From Pseudomonadota bacterium (GTDB lineage: Bacteria > Pseudomonadota > Alphaproteobacteria > Azospirillales > Azospirillaceae), in NCBI GenBank assembly GCA_023416195.1, contig JAEZID010000191.1, positions 1-16,101 on the forward strand: 16,101 nt of DNA, given 5' to 3'. Made by a program: the position numbers and the translations under genes. The notes beneath the pieces were generated by a model. The model did not search any database and was not told the origin of the DNA. It was given only the letters and a program-made list of their open reading frames with translations. The first letter of the stretch is position 1. The number at the start of each line of letters is the position of its first letter. Positions 14,026 to 16,101 of this stretch are shown here, piece after piece.

Positions 14026-14751
14026 ATGTCCCTGGGACGCTACGACTACGAACGACGCTATCGCCGCCGTGTCTGGGCGGGTTTCGGCAAGTTCGGGCTG
14101 CTGGCCGTTCTTGTGCTGGGTGTCGCCCTTTTCGCCTACCAGATGGGCATCGAGCAGTTGAAGGGCCGCGACGTGACCCTGCGGGAGGAGAACGCGGCCC
14201 TGTCCCGCCAGAAGGCGGAACTGGAACTCCTCGCCAGCCAGATGCAGCACGCCGCCCGCACCGCCGAGGCGCGCTCGTCCGAGCTGGAGGCCCGCCTTCA
14301 GCGCGAGGTGCCGACCGGCGACCTTGCGAAGCTGTCGGGCCTGGTCGCGGAACGCCTGAAAGGCGGCATGGATTCCAACCGCCTCGCTTTCGTCATCACG
14401 CAGGCCCAGCCGCCGCGCAACTGCCAGCAGCCGGAAAGCAAGCGCTTCACGCTGGCGACGCCGCTGCTGAAGTCCGGAAATCGCTCGGCCGGCTTCGGCA
14501 ACGGCACGGTCACCGTCAGCGGCGAGGGCCAATCCGCCCGCAATGCGCAGGGTGCGGTGGAAAGCTGGTTCGACCCGGCCCAGCCCGTGACCATCAAGGT
14601 GACGGCCATTGGCGGCAAGGAATCGGTGGTCACCGGCGTCCTGCCGCTGCATCACGCGGTGGTCGTGGACAGCACCGAATACCGTTTCACCTTCACCGCC
14701 GGCCCCCGCTCCTTCGTCGAAGTGACCGCCGACCGCTGCCCCTTCCCGTGA
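14026..14751 (+). CDS. Single-pass membrane coiled-coil protein, function unknown
   Basis: A 241-residue protein with a basic cytosolic N-terminus (YDYERRYRRRVW, 6-17), one membrane segment (about 19-40) and an Arg/Glu/Ala coiled coil (about 43-95). A C-terminal globular domain (about 100-241) appears rich in beta strands, with FAFVITQAQ-like and VVVDSTEYRFTFTAG segments. The basic side should stay inside, so the coiled coil and domain face the periplasm. It has two periplasmic cysteines (C133 and C238), which could pair. The layout resembles bitopic assembly proteins of envelope machines (PilO- or FtsB-like architecture), but I do not recognise the family. ATG 14026 directly precedes the basic n-region; GGA at 14011-14013 is a weak ribosome site. 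Divergent from the HAD gene and convergent with the glycosyltransferase. Confidence 0.8.
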   Translation: MSLGRYDYERRYRRRVWAGFGKFGLLAVLVLGVALFAYQMGIEQLKGRDVTLREENAALSRQKAELELLASQMQHAARTAEARSSELEARLQREVPTGDLAKLSGLVAERLKGGMDSNRLAFVITQAQPPRNCQQPESKRFTLATPLLKSGNRSAGFGNGTVTVSGEGQSARNAQGAVESWFDPAQPVTIKVTAIGGKESVVTGVLPLHHAVVVDSTEYRFTFTAGPRSFVEVTADRCPFP

Positions 14752-14758
14752 CCGGCGC

Positions 14759-14780
14759 CCGGCGGGTTGTTCCCCACCGG
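14759..14780. terminator. Imperfect hairpin between convergent genes
   Basis: CCGGCGGG (14759-14766) pairs with CCCACCGG (14773-14780), with one C/A mismatch and a 6-base loop, in the 30-base gap between two convergent stops. No good T-run; could serve either direction. Confidence 0.35.
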
Positions 14781-14781
14781 C

Positions 14782-16101
14782 TCACGTTTCGGACATCGTC
14801 AAAGCCCTCGGCGGTTCTCCGGCTTCCCGGACGGCCCACATGGTCTCATAGGCGCGTTCCAGCGCGCGGGTGAAGCGCCGGGTGTCGAACAGGGGCGCCC
14901 GGTCCCGCCCCTCGGCCAGCCGGGCCTTCAGCGCGGCGATCCCGTCCGGTTGCCGGGCCAGCCGCAAGGCCGCCGCTTCATAGGCCTCCGCCGACCCGAC
15001 CGCCAGTTCCGGCAGGCCGGCCGCCCGCAGCAGGCTCGCCGCCACGCGCGACGCGAAGCTGTCGCCAAGCATGGTCAGCACCGGCAGCCCGGCCCACAGC
15101 GCGTCGCTGGCCGTGGTGTGCGCCCCCACCGGCGCGGTGTCCAGGAACAGGTCGGCCAGCCGGTAGCGCGCCAGATAGTCGGGCAGCGGCAGCTTGGGCG
15201 AGAAGACCAGCCGCTCCGCCGCGACGCCGCGCCGGACGGCTTCCCGGCGCAGGTTGCCGGCGACCTCCGGATGGCTCTCCAACAGCCACAGCACGCTGCC
15301 CGGCACCGCCGCCAGCAATCGGCACCAGAGATCGAACAGGGGCGGCGTGATCTTGTAGGCGGCGTTGAAGCAGCAGAAGACCACCCCATGCTCCGGCAGG
15401 CCGCAGGCCGCCCGGCTCGGGGTGGTTCCGATGGGCCGGGTGCGGTCGTTCGGCTGGTAACAGCCCGGCAGCTGGACGATGCGCTCGGCGTAGTCCGCCT
15501 GCCGGTCCAGCGGCGTCACCACCGGATCGCCGATCACATAATCGATGAAGGGGGCCCCCATCGTTCCGGGATAGCCGAGCCACTGCACCTGCACCGGGGC
15601 CGGGCGGTGGGCCGGGATTTCGACGCGGGCGTTCTGGGTGTGCCCCTTCAGGTCCACCAGAATGTCGATGCCGTCGGCGTGGATCCGCCGCGCCGCATCG
15701 GCGTGCGGCAGCGCCGACAGGTCCACGAAGCGGTCGAAGGCATGGCCCAGCCGTCGCCGCATCGGCCCGCCATCGTCCGGTCCGTAGGAATAGCCGGCCA
15801 CCTCGAACTGGTTCCGGTCGTGCAGTTCGATCACCTCGGCGAGCAGGACCGCCGTCGCATGCTCGTGGAAGTCGGCCGACAGGTAGCCGATCCGCAGCCG
15901 CTCCCTCGGCCCGGCCGGGTGGACGAAAGCGGGCGCGGCGACGGTCCGCGTCCGCCACGCCGTGTAGCGTTGCGCGCAGGCCCGCTCCAACGCCGGCCCG
16001 GCGCCCTCGCCCAGGAAAATCCAGGGATGCGCCTGCTGGGTCGCGCCGTCCCGGACCGCCGCGACCAGCCGCGCCGACCGTTCGGCCAGCCCCTCCCAGC
16101 G
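14782..16101 (-). CDS. Family-41 glycosyltransferase, O-GlcNAc transferase/SPINDLY type (partial, N-terminus missing)
   Basis: C-terminal 439 residues of a protein that continues past the right edge; the frame stays open to base 16101. It has the two Rossmann halves of the OGT catalytic region. LRIGYLSADFHEHAT starts the first half; its second histidine fits the conserved OGT active-site position (human H498). ILVDLKGHTQNARVEIPAHRPAPVQVQWLGYPGTMG follows, also typical. The second half has FCCFNAAYKITP, with the conserved nucleotide-sugar-binding lysine, and DTAPVGAHTTASDALWAGLPVLTMLG, the donor-binding loop. Full bacterial members carry N-terminal TPR repeats, which would lie outside the window. 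In bacteria these enzymes modify proteins such as adhesins, flagellins or other targets. The target and donor sugar here are unknown. It is convergent with the membrane coiled-coil gene. Confidence 0.93.
   Translation of the reverse strand, partial: RWEGLAERSARLVAAVRDGATQQAHPWIFLGEGAGPALERACAQRYTAWRTRTVAAPAFVHPAGPRERLRIGYLSADFHEHATAVLLAEVIELHDRNQFEVAGYSYGPDDGGPMRRRLGHAFDRFVDLSALPHADAARRIHADGIDILVDLKGHTQNARVEIPAHRPAPVQVQWLGYPGTMGAPFIDYVIGDPVVTPLDRQADYAERIVQLPGCYQPNDRTRPIGTTPSRAACGLPEHGVVFCCFNAAYKITPPLFDLWCRLLAAVPGSVLWLLESHPEVAGNLRREAVRRGVAAERLVFSPKLPLPDYLARYRLADLFLDTAPVGAHTTASDALWAGLPVLTMLGDSFASRVAASLLRAAGLPELAVGSAEAYEAAALRLARQPDGIAALKARLAEGRDRAPLFDTRRFTRALERAYETMWAVREAGEPPRALTMSET

Overview
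The window looks like chromosomal core DNA of a high-GC alphaproteobacterium, most likely Azospirillum or a close relative in the Rhodospirillales. The pointers are strong GC bias at third codon positions, the ftsB-pdhA-pdhB-pdhC gene order, a pyruvate dehydrogenase E1-beta that carries its own lipoyl domain, and alphaproteobacterial-looking ParE, LptD and DEAD-box helicase proteins. The genus is inferred from overall sequence character, not from a marker gene. I see no tRNA, rRNA, CRISPR array, insertion sequence or phage gene, and no gap without a gene exceeds 300 bases.

Layout. Positions 1-3769, minus strand: ftsB (cell-division protein), then pdhA, pdhB and the first part of pdhC, which runs off the left edge. 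Together these make the E1 and E2 parts of pyruvate dehydrogenase. Positions 3770-4024: a divergent gap with a strong hairpin in the leader of a small lipoprotein gene (4025-4303, plus). That gene converges on yciA (acyl-CoA thioesterase, minus). yciA and parE (topoisomerase IV subunit B, plus) diverge from a 107-bp gap that holds an inverted repeat and a promoter placed so that parE mRNA may be leaderless. An unrecognised lipoprotein gene follows parE.

Positions 7543-8815, minus: a two-gene unit, isochorismatase-family hydrolase then alpha/beta hydrolase. Positions 9062-10854, plus: a DEAD-box RNA helicase with a long charged tail, tightly coupled to an 80-residue stand-alone Lrp/AsnC ligand-binding (RAM) domain protein. 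Positions 10951-13245, plus: lptD, the outer-membrane LPS insertion protein, without its frequent partners lptFG, surA, pdxA or ksgA beside it. Its likely terminator lies inside the convergent 3' end of a GmhB-like HAD phosphatase gene (13272-13832, minus).

Positions 14026-14751, plus: an unrecognised single-pass membrane coiled-coil protein. Positions 14782-16101, minus: the C-terminal part of a family-41 glycosyltransferase (O-GlcNAc transferase/SPINDLY type), cut by the right edge.

Most of the window is housekeeping: central carbon metabolism, division, chromosome decatenation, envelope biogenesis and RNA remodelling. The items most worth a second look are the helicase-RAM gene pair, the HAD phosphatase with an eroded zinc site, the membrane coiled-coil protein, the predicted leaderless parE transcript, the near-identical lipoyl-coding DNA in pdhB and pdhC, and several leader hairpins. 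I did not find a clear new multi-gene system.
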